The notes: generated by a model from the sequence alone, not told the origin. A stretch of 64,000 nucleotides of DNA from Falsirhodobacter algicola (GCF_018279165.1 NZ_CP047289.1:806001-870000), one strand, 5' to 3'; shown: positions 19,569-29,548, counted from the first letter of the stretch. Numbers and translations are program-made.

Positions 19569-19784
19569 ATGCACTGGCTGGTGATCATCGGGGCGATCGT
19601 GACGCTGCTGGGCGTGGGCGGGCTGCTGCGCTGCGTGCAACTGGCGCTGGCCGCCCGGCGCGAGGGGCTGGAGGGCGAGGCGCTGCAGGCGCGGTTCCGC
19701 CGATTGACCCTTGGCAACACCATCGCCTTGGGCATTTCGGCGCTTGGGCTGATGATGGTGATCACGGGCCTGCTTCTGGCTTGA
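19569..19784 (+). CDS. small two-helix membrane protein
   Basis: This 71-residue protein has a hydrophobic helix at about residues 3-22, a charged amphipathic stretch (29-46) and a second helix (about 50-70). It is the kind of small conserved protein common in Rhodobacterales, but I do not recognise a named family. ATG 19569 is preceded by GGAAGGGG. It is divergent from gapR and upstream of the TIGR01244 gene in the same direction, 51 bases away. Function unknown. Confidence 0.6.
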   Translation: MHWLVIIGAIVTLLGVGGLLRCVQLALAARREGLEGEALQARFRRLTLGNTIALGISALGLMMVITGLLLA

Positions 19785-19835
19785 TTTCCGCGCCCGCCGG
19801 GTCGATGACGGATCGGCACAGCAAGAGGACGCTTC

Positions 19836-20249
19836 ATGGACATCCGCCCGCTTACAGACAGCTATGCCGTCTCTCCGCAGATCGAGCCGGAAGATTTCGC
19901 CGCCATCCGCGCGGCCGGGTACACGACCGTCATCAACAACCGCCCCGACGGTGAAATCCCGGACGAGCTTCAGAGCCAGGCGATGCGCAAGGCGGCCGAA
20001 GAGGCCGGCCTGACCTTCATCGACAATCCGGTGATCGGCGGCGCGCTGACCGAAGGCAATGTGGACGCGCAGCGCACGGCGATCGACGCGGCCGAAGGGC
20101 CGGTGCTGGCCTATTGCGCGTCGGGCAACCGCAGCTCGGTCGTCTGGGCGCTGGCCCATGCCGGAGAGATCCCGGCCGATGAGCTGATCGAACGTCCGGC
20201 CCAATACGGCTACCAATTGGCGCATCTGCGCCCCATGCTGGACCGCTAA
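19836..20249 (+). CDS. TIGR01244 family phosphatase/sulfurtransferase-like protein
   Basis: The 137-residue product matches the beta-lactamase-hydrolase-like (TIGR01244) family, related to dual-specificity phosphatases and linked in some bacteria to sulfide metabolism (Blh/BigR operons). The active-site loop is YCASGNRSS with Cys94 and Arg99, a six-residue loop of the rhodanese length. Other family marks are the N-terminal LTDSYAVSPQI and VINNRPDGE. No BigR, transporter or sulfur dioxygenase lies next to it, so the sulfur role is only possible. Its stop overlaps the convergent next gene by four bases. Confidence 0.82.
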   Translation: MDIRPLTDSYAVSPQIEPEDFAAIRAAGYTTVINNRPDGEIPDELQSQAMRKAAEEAGLTFIDNPVIGGALTEGNVDAQRTAIDAAEGPVLAYCASGNRSSVVWALAHAGEIPADELIERPAQYGYQLAHLRPMLDR

Positions 20250-21010
20250 CCCCCGGCAAGGCGGACAGCGCGCATCCCGCGCTGCTGCCCCAACTGCCCC
20301 TGTCCCACCGTGCGCCCGCCCGCATCGAGGCCGATGCGGTCGGTCCCGGCATCCGACAGGGGCAGCACCTGATCCCGCTCCAGCCGCAGCACCGCCGAAA
20401 GCGGCAGCGTCATGCGGTGCAGCACCGCCGTCAGGGGCACGTCGCTGTCCAGAACCCGCGCGGAGAGGCGTTCGGCAAAATCCTCTTGGCCGGCGCGGGT
20501 GCCTTCGGGCAGCGCGATGCCCACCTCCGACGATCGCGCGCCGCCCGCGAAACTCACCGTCACCTGCCGAAGCTGCAAGCGGCCCGTGCCCAGATGCGCC
20601 GACAGGGGCACCCCGTCCAGATGATCGCCCGCATGGGCCGCGCCCTCGCCCATCCCTTCCAGAAGGGCGGCGATGAAGTCGCTGGCCAGCAGCACATCGG
20701 TGCGCGTAGGCGTGCGGCCGGGGGCGGGCTGCGCCGCGCAGCGCCCCTTGATCCGCAGTTCCACCAGCGCCGCGACCAGATCCTGACCAAGGCGCAAGGC
20801 TCCGGCGCCGGTCGGCCCCCGCAACGGGATCAGCAGATCGCCCTCCCCCGTCTCAAGCTCCTCGGCCGAGATGTCGCGACAGGCGGCGGCGTCGATGCGC
20901 AGGTCCAGACGCAGCGCCTGCGCCGCCTGCATCACCGCATCGCGCAGCACGCCATCCTCCTCCGGCCTGCGGGCCGTGAGCTTGCGAAGAACCGTCACCG
21001 AGACCTCCAT
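20246..21010 (-). CDS. FliM/FliN C-terminal-domain protein
   Basis: The 254-residue product ends with a SpoA (FliM/FliN C-terminal) domain at about residues 180-250, including DVPLTAVLHRMTLPLSAV and a final turn like VGQGQLGQQRGMRAVRL, typical of flagellar C-ring switch proteins. The N-terminal part resembles the middle of short FliM-like proteins of Rhodobacterales. Full-length FliM is about 330 residues and has an N-terminal CheY-binding motif; neither is seen. No flagellar genes lie nearby. ATG 21010 was chosen as the first start giving a coherent N-terminus. A role in the motor C-ring is inferred. Confidence 0.7.
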   Translation of the reverse strand: MEVSVTVLRKLTARRPEEDGVLRDAVMQAAQALRLDLRIDAAACRDISAEELETGEGDLLIPLRGPTGAGALRLGQDLVAALVELRIKGRCAAQPAPGRTPTRTDVLLASDFIAALLEGMGEGAAHAGDHLDGVPLSAHLGTGRLQLRQVTVSFAGGARSSEVGIALPEGTRAGQEDFAERLSARVLDSDVPLTAVLHRMTLPLSAVLRLERDQVLPLSDAGTDRIGLDAGGRTVGQGQLGQQRGMRAVRLAGG

Positions 21011-21163
21011 TCCGTCCCCCCGATGTTCCCCGATGTTCCTTAACCAAAGGTTCACGGATCGGCGAAACCTTGCCCCAGAGCTTCCTGCGACCGATCGCCC
21101 CTTGATTTGCATGGGTTCGCGCGCCACTCATTCGCAGATACGTTCCTTTGAAGAGGTTCATCC

Positions 21164-22756
21164 TTGCACGCCCTCATGTTCCGCCTTCTGGGTGCGACGG
21201 CTTTGTCCTGCGCCTTCCTTGCGCCGCCCCTTCACGCGCAGGATGCGGCAGCCCCCACTGTCGCCGCCGCCGCCGACCGCTTCGGCGATGCGCAGCCCTT
21301 CAGCTTCGATGCATTGGCCGCGAAGGCGCGCGATCTGGCGGCACGGCCCTATTCCGAGCCGGAGGTGCGCCACCCCGACATCCTCGATCAGATCGACTTC
21401 ACCGCGCATTGGAAGATCCGGTTCAAGAACGACGAGACGGTGAAGATCGGCGATGCACCGGCCCAGTTCTTCCACCTCGGCACCTATTTCCGCCAGCCGG
21501 TCCGCATCTTCGACGTGGAGGACGGCGCCTCGCGCGAGATCCTCTATCACCGCGACTATTTCGAGATGCCCGATGACAGCCCCGCGCGCCAGATGGGCGA
21601 CGACATGGGCTTTGCCGGGTTCCGCGTCATGCGCCCGGATCTGAAGACCGACTGGATTTCCTTCCTTGGCGGGTCCTATTTCCGCACCGATGGCTTCGCT
21701 CGCCAATACGGGCTTTCGGCGCGTGGCCTTGCGATCGACACCGGCATGGCGCAGGCTGAGGAATTCCCCCGCTTCACCGAATTCTACCTCGAGGATTCCA
21801 AGGAGCCGGGCGTCGATCTCGTGGTCTATGCCCTGCTCGACAGTCCCAGCGTTTCGGGCGCGTATCGGATGGCGATGTCCAACCGGAACGGGCTTGGGCA
21901 GGTGATCGACGTGGACAGCCGCCTCTTCTTCCGCGACGGCGTGGACCGGCTGGGGATCGCGCCGCTGACCTCGATGTTCTGGTTCTCGGAAAGCAACCGC
22001 TTCGCCTCGGCCGATTGGCGTCCGGAGGTGCATGACACGGACGGTTTGATGATGCTGACCGGCACGGGCGAGGAGATCTGGCGCCCGCTGAACAACCCCG
22101 ACCGCGTCGTCACCTCCAGCTTCGCCGATACCAATCCGCGCGGTTTCGGCTTGATGCAGCGCGATCGCAACTTCGAGAACTATCAGGACGACGGCATCTT
22201 CTACGACAAGCGTCCCTCGGTCTGGATCGAGCCGACATCGGACTGGGGCCAAGGCGCCGTCACGCTGGTGGAGCTTCCGACCAATGACGAGGTTTACGAC
22301 AACATCGTCGCCTTCTGGAATCCCGCACAGATGCCGGAACCGGGTCAGGAGATGGATTACAGCTATCGCATGACATGGGCCAAGGACGCCCCGGTCACGA
22401 CCACGGTGGCGCGGACCACGGCCACGCGCATCGGCGAAGGCGGCTATCCCGGCAATCCGCGTCCCACCGATCAGGTGAAGATGCAGATCGAGTTCACCGG
22501 CGACATCCTCAAGGGCCTTGGCGGCGACGATGTGGAGGCGCATATCGACCTGCCCGACGGCGTGGAAGCGATCGAGCCGGGCGTCGTCAACGTTGTCGGC
22601 AAGGATGGCACCATGCGCCTGACCTTCGATGTGCAGAGCAGCGCCGATACGCTGGACATGCGGGCATTCCTGTCGGCGAAGGACGGTCAGCCGCTGACGG
22701 AGACATGGCTTGGCCAGATCCACCCGCAGCAGATTGCCTACCTCCGCCAGCACTGA
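21164..22756 (+). CDS. opgG: glucan biosynthesis protein OpgG/MdoG
   Basis: This periplasmic protein acts in the synthesis or branching of osmoregulated periplasmic glucans. The 530-residue product has a signal peptide ending near HAQDAA (about residue 26), then the MdoG domain with FSFDALAAKARDLAARPY, FTAHWKIRFKND and FWNPAQMPEPGQEMDYSY. The TTG at 21164 has GAAGAGG seven bases upstream, whereas the ATG at 21176 would be 19 bases from it, so TTG is favoured. No opgH or opgC gene is adjacent. The identification is secure. Confidence 0.93.
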   Translation: MHALMFRLLGATALSCAFLAPPLHAQDAAAPTVAAAADRFGDAQPFSFDALAAKARDLAARPYSEPEVRHPDILDQIDFTAHWKIRFKNDETVKIGDAPAQFFHLGTYFRQPVRIFDVEDGASREILYHRDYFEMPDDSPARQMGDDMGFAGFRVMRPDLKTDWISFLGGSYFRTDGFARQYGLSARGLAIDTGMAQAEEFPRFTEFYLEDSKEPGVDLVVYALLDSPSVSGAYRMAMSNRNGLGQVIDVDSRLFFRDGVDRLGIAPLTSMFWFSESNRFASADWRPEVHDTDGLMMLTGTGEEIWRPLNNPDRVVTSSFADTNPRGFGLMQRDRNFENYQDDGIFYDKRPSVWIEPTSDWGQGAVTLVELPTNDEVYDNIVAFWNPAQMPEPGQEMDYSYRMTWAKDAPVTTTVARTTATRIGEGGYPGNPRPTDQVKMQIEFTGDILKGLGGDDVEAHIDLPDGVEAIEPGVVNVVGKDGTMRLTFDVQSSADTLDMRAFLSAKDGQPLTETWLGQIHPQQIAYLRQH

Positions 22757-22771
22757 CACTCGGCGGCGCGG

Positions 22772-23782
22772 TCAGACCGCGCCGACCGGCTCGCGCAGCG
22801 CCTCCAAGGCTTCGGCCGCGATGGAGATGCTGCGCTTGCGGGCCTCATGGTCATGGATCATCGCCGTCACCATCACCTCATCCGGGCGATAGCGGTCGAT
22901 CAGCGCGCCGAGCTGATGGCGCACATCCTCGGGCGTGCCCGTGGCCGAGATGGCCAGCGCCTCATTCGCCGAGGCGAGGAAAGGTGCGGGCACCACATCC
23001 TCCACATTCGCAACCGGGCGCGGCAGCTTGCCGGGCCGCCCCATGCGCAGATTGGCGAAGGCCTGCTGCTGCGACGAACGGATCGCCCGCGCCTCATCGC
23101 GCGTATCGGCCCCGAAGACGCCCGCCGCCAGCATGAAATACGGCCGATCGAGGAAGGCCGAGGCGCGGAAGTTCTGCCGGTAGGTCACGATCGCATCCTC
23201 CAGCGCGGCCGGCGCGAAGTGCGAAGCGAAGGCATAGGGCAGCCCGAGATACGCCGCCAGTTGCGCGCCGAACAGGCTGGAGCCGAGGATCCAGACGGGT
23301 ACATGCGTCCCCTCGCCGGGCATCGCGCGGATCTGGGCATCGAGCGGCGCATCGCCAAGATAGTTCAGCACTTCCACCACGTCCTGCGGGAAGGCATCGC
23401 CCGCATCCATGTTGCGCCGCAGCGCCCGCGCCGTCGCCATATCCGTTCCCGGCGCCCGGCCAAGGCCCAGATCGATCCGGTCCGGATAGAGCGTGGCAAG
23501 GGTGCCGAACTGTTCGGCGATCACGAGCGGCGCGTGATTCGGAAGCATGATGCCCCCCGCCCCCACCCGGATGCGCGATGTCGCCCCCGCCACATGCCCG
23601 ATCACGACCGCCGTCGCGGCCGAGGCGATGCCCGGCATGTTGTGATGCTCTGCCAGCCAGAAGCGGTGAAAGCCCAGCGTTTCGGCATGGCGCGCAAGAT
23701 CGACGGTCTGGGCCAGTGCCTCGCCTTGGGTCAGGCCCTCCGGCACCGGGGCCAGATCGAGAATGGAATAGTGCTGCATCAC
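22772..23782 (-). CDS. LLM-class flavin-dependent oxidoreductase
   Basis: The 336-residue product is a bacterial luciferase-like monooxygenase (TIM-barrel flavin enzyme using FMN or F420). It shows the family N-terminus [12 protein letters not shown], the [17 protein letters not shown] core and [18 protein letters not shown], followed by [12 protein letters not shown]. These residues match the MsnO8/YhbW-like subgroup of unknown substrate. An AGGAGG sequence precedes ATG 23782. It is convergent with opgG, 15 bases apart, and no partner flavin reductase is adjacent. Confidence 0.9.
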   Translation of the reverse strand: MMQHYSILDLAPVPEGLTQGEALAQTVDLARHAETLGFHRFWLAEHHNMPGIASAATAVVIGHVAGATSRIRVGAGGIMLPNHAPLVIAEQFGTLATLYPDRIDLGLGRAPGTDMATARALRRNMDAGDAFPQDVVEVLNYLGDAPLDAQIRAMPGEGTHVPVWILGSSLFGAQLAAYLGLPYAFASHFAPAALEDAIVTYRQNFRASAFLDRPYFMLAAGVFGADTRDEARAIRSSQQQAFANLRMGRPGKLPRPVANVEDVVPAPFLASANEALAISATGTPEDVRHQLGALIDRYRPDEVMVTAMIHDHEARKRSISIAAEALEALREPVGAV

Positions 23783-23830
23783 AGCCTCCTTTTGCGCCTC
23801 ATATAAGGACGAAGCACGCAGGAAGAAGGG

Positions 23831-24367
23831 TCAGCCGGTTACGAGCGTCCAGAGCCAGCCGAGGACGTTGCCGCCGATCTCTCCGGATTTGGGGATCACG
23901 AAGGCCCAAGCCAACGCGCCCGCGATGTCCCACGGGATGAAGCGGTGGAACGGCATGCGCGAAATGCCCGCCATCAGAAAGACGACGGCGCGGAGCGGGC
24001 CGAAGAAATGCCCGACCAGCAAGGCCGCGCCGCCCCAGCGGGCAAAGGCCGCCCGGCCCCGTTCGGCCATCATCGGATCGCGCGACATCGGCCAGCGGCC
24101 CAGCACCCAGCCGCCGTATCGCTGCCCGAGGGCCCAGCTGAAGCAGGACCCGAGGATCGCCCCGATCGACGCCCCCGCCCAGATCGGTCCAAGATCCACA
24201 CCGCCCGTCGCCACCAATGCGCCGACCCCGACGAGGATCGCGGTGGAGGGGATGAGGATGGAGATGACGGGCATCGTCTCGGCCAGCGCGAAGAGCAGCG
24301 CGATCCAGAACGCCCAGTCCCGATGCGCCTCGACGAAGGCGATCACATTGTCGATCAGGGTGTCCAC
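23831..24367 (-). CDS. DedA family membrane protein
   Basis: The 178-residue product belongs to the DedA (SNARE-associated/VTT) family of membrane proteins implicated in recycling lipid carriers and in envelope homeostasis. It has hydrophobic segments near residues 18-38, 42-60, 65-82, 118-140 and 150-172, and the conserved GHFFGPLRAVVFLMAGISRM loop carrying the family's R and G residues. Translation starts at GTG (24367) behind GGGAGGC. The conserved acidic residue of the family lies in ALAETMPV. It sits upstream of the LLM gene on the same strand. Confidence 0.88.
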   Translation of the reverse strand: MDTLIDNVIAFVEAHRDWAFWIALLFALAETMPVISILIPSTAILVGVGALVATGGVDLGPIWAGASIGAILGSCFSWALGQRYGGWVLGRWPMSRDPMMAERGRAAFARWGGAALLVGHFFGPLRAVVFLMAGISRMPFHRFIPWDIAGALAWAFVIPKSGEIGGNVLGWLWTLVTG

Positions 24368-24437
24368 GCCGCCTCCCGCCCTCGGATGGGCACGTTCTAC
24401 GGTGCGGGATGCGGGCGGGCAAGCGAGATAAGGGCGC

Positions 24438-24466
24438 TTTCCCTTGGGAACATGCTCGCGTATAAC
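24438..24466 (+). promoter_or_regulatory. candidate accB promoter
   Basis: TATAAC (24461-24466) lies 17 bases after TTTCCC (24438-24443) and about 70 bases upstream of accB, in the divergent DedA-accB region. The -10 is good, the -35 weak. Confidence 0.3.
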
Positions 24467-24535
24467 CCGGGCAATCGCGCGCCCGAGGCGCTAATTTGCA
24501 ACATGAAGGCCGAATGGCCAAACTCCGAGGACGGC

Positions 24536-25024
24536 ATGAGCAAGCAATCCCCCGAACAGGATGTCGATTTCATCAAGGCACTGGCCGAACTGCTGAACGC
24601 GAACGATCTGACGGAACTGTCGGTCAAGCGTGAATACGGCGATGACGACAGCCTTGAGGTTCGGGTGGTCAAGCAGGTGAACGTGGTCACGACGACCGTC
24701 GCGGCCCCGGCTGCGGCGACCGCGATCGCCCCCGCCGCGCCGGCCGCCGCCACTGCCGCGCCCGCCGTGGTCGAGGATCCGGCCCAGCATCCGGGCGCCG
24801 TCACCTCGCCCATGGTCGGCACCGCCTATATCGCCGCCGAGCCGGGCGCTGCGCCCTTCGTGGCGGTCGGGGCGACGGTCACCGAAGGCCAGACGCTGCT
24901 GATCATCGAAGCCATGAAGACGATGAACCACATCCCCGCCCCGAAATCCGGTACGGTGAAGCGCGTTCTCGTCTCGGACGGCACCCCGGTCGAATTCGGT
25001 GCGCCCCTCATGATCATCGAGTGA
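24536..25024 (+). CDS. accB: biotin carboxyl carrier protein of acetyl-CoA carboxylase
   Basis: AccB carries the biotin that shuttles carboxyl groups from biotin carboxylase to the carboxyltransferase in the first step of fatty-acid synthesis. The 162-residue product has an N-terminal helical part (1-50), an alanine/proline-rich flexible linker (about 58-85) and a biotinyl domain ending at the C-terminus. The biotin site is EAMKTMNH with Lys128. ATG 24536 with CCGAGG upstream was preferred; an in-frame ATG at 24503 would add 11 residues. accC follows after 7 bases. Confidence 0.96.
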   Translation: MSKQSPEQDVDFIKALAELLNANDLTELSVKREYGDDDSLEVRVVKQVNVVTTTVAAPAAATAIAPAAPAAATAAPAVVEDPAQHPGAVTSPMVGTAYIAAEPGAAPFVAVGATVTEGQTLLIIEAMKTMNHIPAPKSGTVKRVLVSDGTPVEFGAPLMIIE

Positions 25025-25031
25025 GGCACGG

Positions 25032-26381
25032 ATGTTCTCCAAGATCCTCATCGCCAACCGGGGCGAGATCGCGCTTCGTGTCATCCGTGCTTGCCGCGAG
25101 ATGGGCATAACCTCGGTCGCCGTCCACTCCACGGCGGACAGCGACGCGATGCATGTGCGCATGGCAGACGAATCCGTCTGCATCGGCCCGGCTTCCTCGT
25201 CGGAAAGCTATCTCAAGAAGGCCGCGATCATCTCGGCCTGTGAGATTTCGGGCGCCGAAGCGGTCCATCCCGGCTATGGCTTCCTCTCCGAGAACGAAGG
25301 CTTTGCCCAAGCGCTGGCCGATCACGGCATCACCTTCATCGGGCCGACCGCCGAACACATCCGTGTGATGGGCGACAAGATCACGGCGAAGGAAACGGCA
25401 AAGGCCCTTGGGATTCCGGTCGTTCCGGGCTCGGACGGTGGCGTTCCGGATTACGAGACGGCCATCGGCGTCGCCGAGGCGATCGGTTTCCCGGTCATCA
25501 TCAAGGCGACGGCGGGCGGCGGCGGTCGCGGCATGAAAGTGGCACGCAACCCGGCCGAGCTGGAGATTGCGTTCCGCACCGCGCGCTCCGAGGCGAAGGC
25601 CGCCTTCGGCAATGACGAAGTCTATATCGAGAAGTACCTTCAAAAGCCGCGCCATATCGAGATTCAAGTCTTCGGCGACGGCAAGGGCCAAGCGGTCCAT
25701 CTGGGGGAACGGGACTGCTCGCTTCAGCGCCGTCACCAGAAGGTGTTCGAGGAAGCCCCCGGCCCCGCCATCGACCCCGAACTGCGGGCGAAGATCGGCA
25801 AGGTCTGCGCCGATGCCGTTGCACAGATCAACTATATCGGTGCCGGCACGATCGAGTTCCTCTACGAGGATGGCGAGTTCTACTTCATCGAGATGAACAC
25901 CCGCCTGCAGGTGGAACATCCGGTCACCGAAGCGATCTTTGGCGTCGACCTCGTCCGCGAGCAGATCCGCGTTGCCGCCGGCCTGCCGCTGTCCTTCACG
26001 CAGGATGATCTGGTCATCAACGGCCATGCCATCGAAGTGCGCATCAACGCCGAGCGGCTGCCGAACTTCGCGCCCTGCCCGGGCCGCGTGAACGTCTATC
26101 ACGCGCCCGGCGGTTTGGGCGTGCGGATGGATTCGGCGCTCTATAGCGGCTATTCGATCCCGCCCTATTACGACAGCCTGATCGGCAAGCTGATCGTGCA
26201 TGGCCGTGACCGGGCCGAGGCGCTGGCGCGTCTTGACCGCGCCTTGGCGGAACTGATCGTGGACGGCGTCGATACCACGGTGCCGCTGTTCCACGCTCTG
26301 CTGGAAAACCCGGACATCCGCAGCGGCGATTACAACATCCATTGGCTGGAGAAGTGGCTGGAGGCCACCTTCGGCAAATAG
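25032..26381 (+). CDS. accC: acetyl-CoA carboxylase biotin carboxylase subunit
   Basis: AccC carboxylates the biotin on AccB using ATP and bicarbonate. The 449-residue product begins [20 protein letters not shown], carries the ATP-grasp glycine-rich loop [12 protein letters not shown] (about 159-170), and has the catalytic [16 protein letters not shown] segment (about 286-301). Length and motifs are standard. It is in an accB-accC operon, and the aat gene starts one base after its stop, so it may be on the same transcript. Confidence 0.98.
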   Translation: MFSKILIANRGEIALRVIRACREMGITSVAVHSTADSDAMHVRMADESVCIGPASSSESYLKKAAIISACEISGAEAVHPGYGFLSENEGFAQALADHGITFIGPTAEHIRVMGDKITAKETAKALGIPVVPGSDGGVPDYETAIGVAEAIGFPVIIKATAGGGGRGMKVARNPAELEIAFRTARSEAKAAFGNDEVYIEKYLQKPRHIEIQVFGDGKGQAVHLGERDCSLQRRHQKVFEEAPGPAIDPELRAKIGKVCADAVAQINYIGAGTIEFLYEDGEFYFIEMNTRLQVEHPVTEAIFGVDLVREQIRVAAGLPLSFTQDDLVINGHAIEVRINAERLPNFAPCPGRVNVYHAPGGLGVRMDSALYSGYSIPPYYDSLIGKLIVHGRDRAEALARLDRALAELIVDGVDTTVPLFHALLENPDIRSGDYNIHWLEKWLEATFGK

Positions 26382-26382
26382 G

Positions 26383-27015
26383 ATGCTGACGGCGGGCATT
26401 CTTCTGCGCGCCTATGCCATGGGGGCCTTCCCCATGGCGGAAAGCCGTTCCTCGCAGGACATCACATGGGTGGAGCCGTTTCATCGCGGCATCTTCCCGC
26501 TGGACGGCTTTCACATCTCTCGCTCCCTCTCCAAGGCGATACGGCGGGCAGATTATGAAATCCGGGTGAACCACGGTTTTACCGCCGTGATGAACGCCTG
26601 CGCCGACCGCCCCGAGACGTGGATCAACGACGAGATCATCCGACTTTATGGCAATCTGCACGCGATGGGCCATGCCCATTCGCTGGAGGTTTGGGCGAAT
26701 GGCGCTTTGGTTGGTGGCACATATGGCGTGACACTTGGCGGGGCGTTCTTTGGGGAAAGCATGTTCTCACGCCGCGCGAATGCATCGAAGATCGCGCTGG
26801 CATGGCTCGTGCATCGACTGCGGGCCGGGGGTTTCGTGCTGTTCGACACGCAATTCCTGACGGCCCATCTCGCCACCTTGGGCGCGGTGGAAATTCCGCG
26901 GGCGGAATATCAGCGCAGGCTGCGTCTGGCGCTTGGCCAGCGGGGCGACTTCCACCCCGCAGGCTATGCGCCCTCAGCCGATCAGGTTTCGCATTCCAGC
27001 ACCCATACGTCATAG
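26383..27015 (+). CDS. aat: leucyl/phenylalanyl-tRNA--protein transferase
   Basis: Aat attaches Leu or Phe to N-terminal Lys or Arg of proteins, marking them for ClpS/ClpAP degradation (N-degron pathway). The 210-residue product has family motifs RAYAMGAFPMAE (about 7-18), WVEPFHRGIFPLDGFHISRSL, the GGTYGVTLGGAFFGESMFS core (about 111-129) and FVLFDTQFLTAHLATLGA. It begins one base after accC. Its last 34 bases overlap the convergent DUF2155 gene. Confidence 0.96.
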   Translation: MLTAGILLRAYAMGAFPMAESRSSQDITWVEPFHRGIFPLDGFHISRSLSKAIRRADYEIRVNHGFTAVMNACADRPETWINDEIIRLYGNLHAMGHAHSLEVWANGALVGGTYGVTLGGAFFGESMFSRRANASKIALAWLVHRLRAGGFVLFDTQFLTAHLATLGAVEIPRAEYQRRLRLALGQRGDFHPAGYAPSADQVSHSSTHTS

Positions 27016-27335
27016 CGCGGGTGATCTAGCGCCGAGAGTGCGGGGCTGGAGGAGATCATCCATCCCGAAAACACCGGCGTGCTGGCGCGGGTGTCCATGA
27101 TCGTCAGATGGGCATAGGCGTCCGAAGACGGGTCCGCCGCCGGATAGCGGCATTCGTCCAGACGAATCGTAATGAAGCCGCGTGTGACGCTCTGCCCGCG
27201 CGAGAGCGAGAAATCGTCCGTCTGGCCGGTCGTCTTATCGAGCCAGCGCAGGGTCGCGCCGGGTGCGGTCGCGGCTTCCTGCGCATAGGCGGCGGGGGCA
27301 GCGGCGATCAGAACGGCCGCAACCAGCGCCTTCAT
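26982..27335 (-). CDS. DUF2155 domain-containing periplasmic protein
   Basis: The 117-residue product starts with a signal peptide (about 1-19, ending AYAQ) and consists of the DUF2155 domain, seen almost only in alphaproteobacteria. The pattern includes ATLRWLDKTTGQTDDFSL, DECRYP and the C-terminal PVFSGWMISSSPALSALDHPRYDVWVLEC with two cysteines that could form a disulfide. It overlaps the end of mlaD by four bases. The NDUFA12-mlaD-DUF2155 cluster suggests an envelope role, but its function is unknown. Confidence 0.88.
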   Translation of the reverse strand: MKALVAAVLIAAAPAAYAQEAATAPGATLRWLDKTTGQTDDFSLSRGQSVTRGFITIRLDECRYPAADPSSDAYAHLTIMDTRASTPVFSGWMISSSPALSALDHPRYDVWVLECET

Positions 27336-27811
27336 GGTGCCGCCGTATCCGAAGATGCGTCGTCGCTGTCCCCGCGCCCGCTGACGAAGGCCAGCAGCAG
27401 CGAGATCAGGCTGACGGAGCCTTGGGTATCCTCGATCTCCTCGCCGGGGCCGAGGTTTTCAAGCGCGCCGCCGGGCTGGATCTCCACGAAGTTGCCGCCA
27501 AGCAGCCCCTCCGACGAAATCAGAAGCGACGAATCCGCCGGAACCTGCACCGCATCCGGAACGCTGATCGTGGCATCCGCGAAATAGGTCGTGGGGTTCA
27601 GCGTGAGCGAGGTGACCGTACCGATCTTCACGCCCGCCAGCCGCACATCCGTGCCGACGCCGATCCCATCCGCCGTGCGGAAGCTGCCGCGCAGGGTATA
27701 GCTGTCGCCGCCCCCGCCAAGGCCCGCCACTTGGCCGGCATAGAAGAGGAATGCCACTGCTGCGGCAAGGACGACGCCGCCCGTGATGACTTCGGTTGTA
27801 TTCTGGGACAT
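27332..27811 (-). CDS. mlaD: MCE-family lipid-asymmetry protein MlaD
   Basis: MlaD is the substrate-binding MCE protein of the Mla phospholipid transport system, anchored in the inner membrane. The 159-residue product has a membrane anchor (about 9-32), then the MCE domain starting YTLRGSFRTADGIGVGTDVRLAGVKIG, and residues LLISSEGLLGGNFVEIQPGG. ATG 27811 shares its first base with the NDUFA12 stop (TAATG). The other Mla genes are not in the window, so it must work with a permease and ATPase encoded elsewhere. Confidence 0.88.
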   Translation of the reverse strand: MSQNTTEVITGGVVLAAAVAFLFYAGQVAGLGGGGDSYTLRGSFRTADGIGVGTDVRLAGVKIGTVTSLTLNPTTYFADATISVPDAVQVPADSSLLISSEGLLGGNFVEIQPGGALENLGPGEEIEDTQGSVSLISLLLAFVSGRGDSDDASSDTAAP

Positions 27812-28185
27812 TATTCGGGCTGCCATGCCTCGTAATCACGACGCGCGACAGGCTCCACGCGGCGAAGGGAGCCTGCGGGCGCATAGGCCGCGGGCGTTCC
27901 GGTAAGGTTTTCCTGATGCGGCTTTTCCCACGCTTTGTGGGTCAGCGGGCGCGTCGTCGGCGGATCGTTCCATGTATGGTGCAGCCAGCCATGCCAGTCG
28001 GGATCGACCCGGCTCGCCTCGGCCTCACCGTTATAGATGACCCAGCGACGCTTGCCGTCCTTGGTTTGGAAGAAGACGTTGCCCTGCGCATCCTCCCCCA
28101 CCTTCTCGCCGAAGCGCCAGGTCCAGAATTGCGTTCCGATCGTCTGGCTGTTCCACCAGGTCGGGATCCTCTTGAGGAAGTTCAT
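27811..28185 (-). CDS. NDUFA12-family complex I accessory subunit
   Basis: This protein is the bacterial homologue of the 17.2-kDa mitochondrial complex I accessory subunit NDUFA12, found in alphaproteobacteria. The roughly 124-residue product has the conserved [48 protein letters not shown] and the proline-rich [19 protein letters not shown] 28185 is chosen; ATG 28197 would add four residues. It is separate from the nuo operon at the left end of the window and is linked instead to mlaD and DUF2155. Confidence 0.93.
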   Translation of the reverse strand: MNFLKRIPTWWNSQTIGTQFWTWRFGEKVGEDAQGNVFFQTKDGKRRWVIYNGEAEASRVDPDWHGWLHHTWNDPPTTRPLTHKAWEKPHQENLTGTPAAYAPAGSLRRVEPVARRDYEAWQPE

Positions 28186-28244
28186 TCCACGCCTCACCGA
28201 ATGTCCATGCAGAATGCGGCGCAGGTGGCCCGCGCCGCATCAGG

Positions 28245-29507
28245 TCAGCTGGCGGATGCCGGCTCTTTCTTCTTTTCGCTATGAACGATCAGCGGCTTCT
28301 TGCCCTTCGTCACCGAATCATCGTTCACCACCACCTCGGCGACGCCGTCCATGCCCGGAAGTTCGAACATGGTATCCAGCAGGATGTCTTCCATGATCGA
28401 CCGCAGGCCGCGGGCGCCGGTCTTGCGGCGGATCGCGCGTTTGGCAATGGCGCTCAACGCCTCGTCGGTGAAGGTCAGCTGCGTGCCTTCGATATCGAAC
28501 AGCCGCTGGTACTGTTTGACCAAGGCGTTCTTCGGCGCGGTCAGGATCGTCACCAGCGCTTCTTCGTCGAGGTCGGTCAGCGTGGCGATCACCGGCAGAC
28601 GGCCGACGAATTCCGGGATCAGACCGAATTTCAGCAGATCTTCCGGCTCCAGCTCGGCGAAGAGTTCGCCCACGCCGCGGGCATCCGGGTCCTTCACATC
28701 GGCGCCAAAGCCGATGCCCGAACCTTTGCCACGCTGCGCGATGATCTTATCGAGCCCCGCGAACGCCCCGCCGCAGATGAACAGGATGTTCGTCGTATCC
28801 ACCTGCAGGAACTCCTGCTGGGGATGCTTGCGCCCGCCCTGCGGCGGAACGGAGGCGACGGTGCCCTCCATGATCTTCAGAAGCGCCTGCTGCACCCCCT
28901 CGCCCGACACGTCGCGCGTGATCGAGGGGTTGTCGGATTTGCGCGTGATCTTGTCGACCTCGTCGATATAGACGATGCCGCGCTGCGCCCGCTCCACGTT
29001 GTATTCGGAAGCCTGAAGCAGCTTGAGGATGATGTTCTCCACATCCTCGCCGACATAACCGGCTTCGGTCAGCGTGGTCGCATCGGCCATCGTGAAGGGC
29101 ACATCGAGGATGCGCGCCAGCGTCTGGGCCAGAAGCGTCTTGCCGCAGCCGGTCGGACCGATCAGCAGGATGTTGGATTTCGACAGCTCGATATCCGTCT
29201 TCGAAGAATGGTTCAGACGTTTGTAGTGGTTGTGCACCGCGACCGAGAGAACCCGTTTCGCATGCATCTGACCGATCACATAATCGTCCAGAACCTTGCA
29301 GATCTCCAGCGGTGTGGGCACACCGCCGGCCGTCTTCAGGCCCGCCGTCTTCGTTTCTTCGCGGATGATATCCATGCAAAGCTCGACGCATTCATCGCAG
29401 ATGAATACGGTCGGCCCCGCAATGAGCTTGCGAACCTCGTGCTGGCTCTTTCCGCAGAACGAGCAGTAGAGGGTGTTCTTGCTGTCGCCGCCGGTCGTGT
29501 TCGCCAT
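28245..29507 (-). CDS. clpX: ATP-dependent Clp protease ATP-binding subunit ClpX
   Basis: ClpX is the hexameric AAA+ unfoldase that feeds substrates to ClpP. The 420-residue product has an N-terminal C4 zinc finger (Cys15, Cys18, Cys37, Cys40), the Walker A motif GPTGCGKT near residue 118, Walker [11 protein letters not shown], and the ClpP-binding IGF-type loop as [11 protein letters not shown]. Length and motifs are standard. It lies downstream of clpP on the minus strand, separated by 95 bases that contain a short GC stem. Confidence 0.98.
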   Translation of the reverse strand: MANTTGGDSKNTLYCSFCGKSQHEVRKLIAGPTVFICDECVELCMDIIREETKTAGLKTAGGVPTPLEICKVLDDYVIGQMHAKRVLSVAVHNHYKRLNHSSKTDIELSKSNILLIGPTGCGKTLLAQTLARILDVPFTMADATTLTEAGYVGEDVENIILKLLQASEYNVERAQRGIVYIDEVDKITRKSDNPSITRDVSGEGVQQALLKIMEGTVASVPPQGGRKHPQQEFLQVDTTNILFICGGAFAGLDKIIAQRGKGSGIGFGADVKDPDARGVGELFAELEPEDLLKFGLIPEFVGRLPVIATLTDLDEEALVTILTAPKNALVKQYQRLFDIEGTQLTFTDEALSAIAKRAIRRKTGARGLRSIMEDILLDTMFELPGMDGVAEVVVNDDSVTKGKKPLIVHSEKKKEPASAS

Positions 29508-29528
29508 CGTCGTCCTCTGGGGAAGTCA

Positions 29529-29548
29529 CCGGCCCTGGGGAAGGCCGG
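29529..29548. promoter_or_regulatory. GC-rich stem between clpP and clpX
   Basis: CCGGCC (29529-29534) pairs with GGCCGG (29543-29548) over an 8-base loop, 22 bases upstream of clpX. No T tract follows on the minus strand, so it may be an RNA-processing or attenuating hairpin rather than a terminator. Confidence 0.3.
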
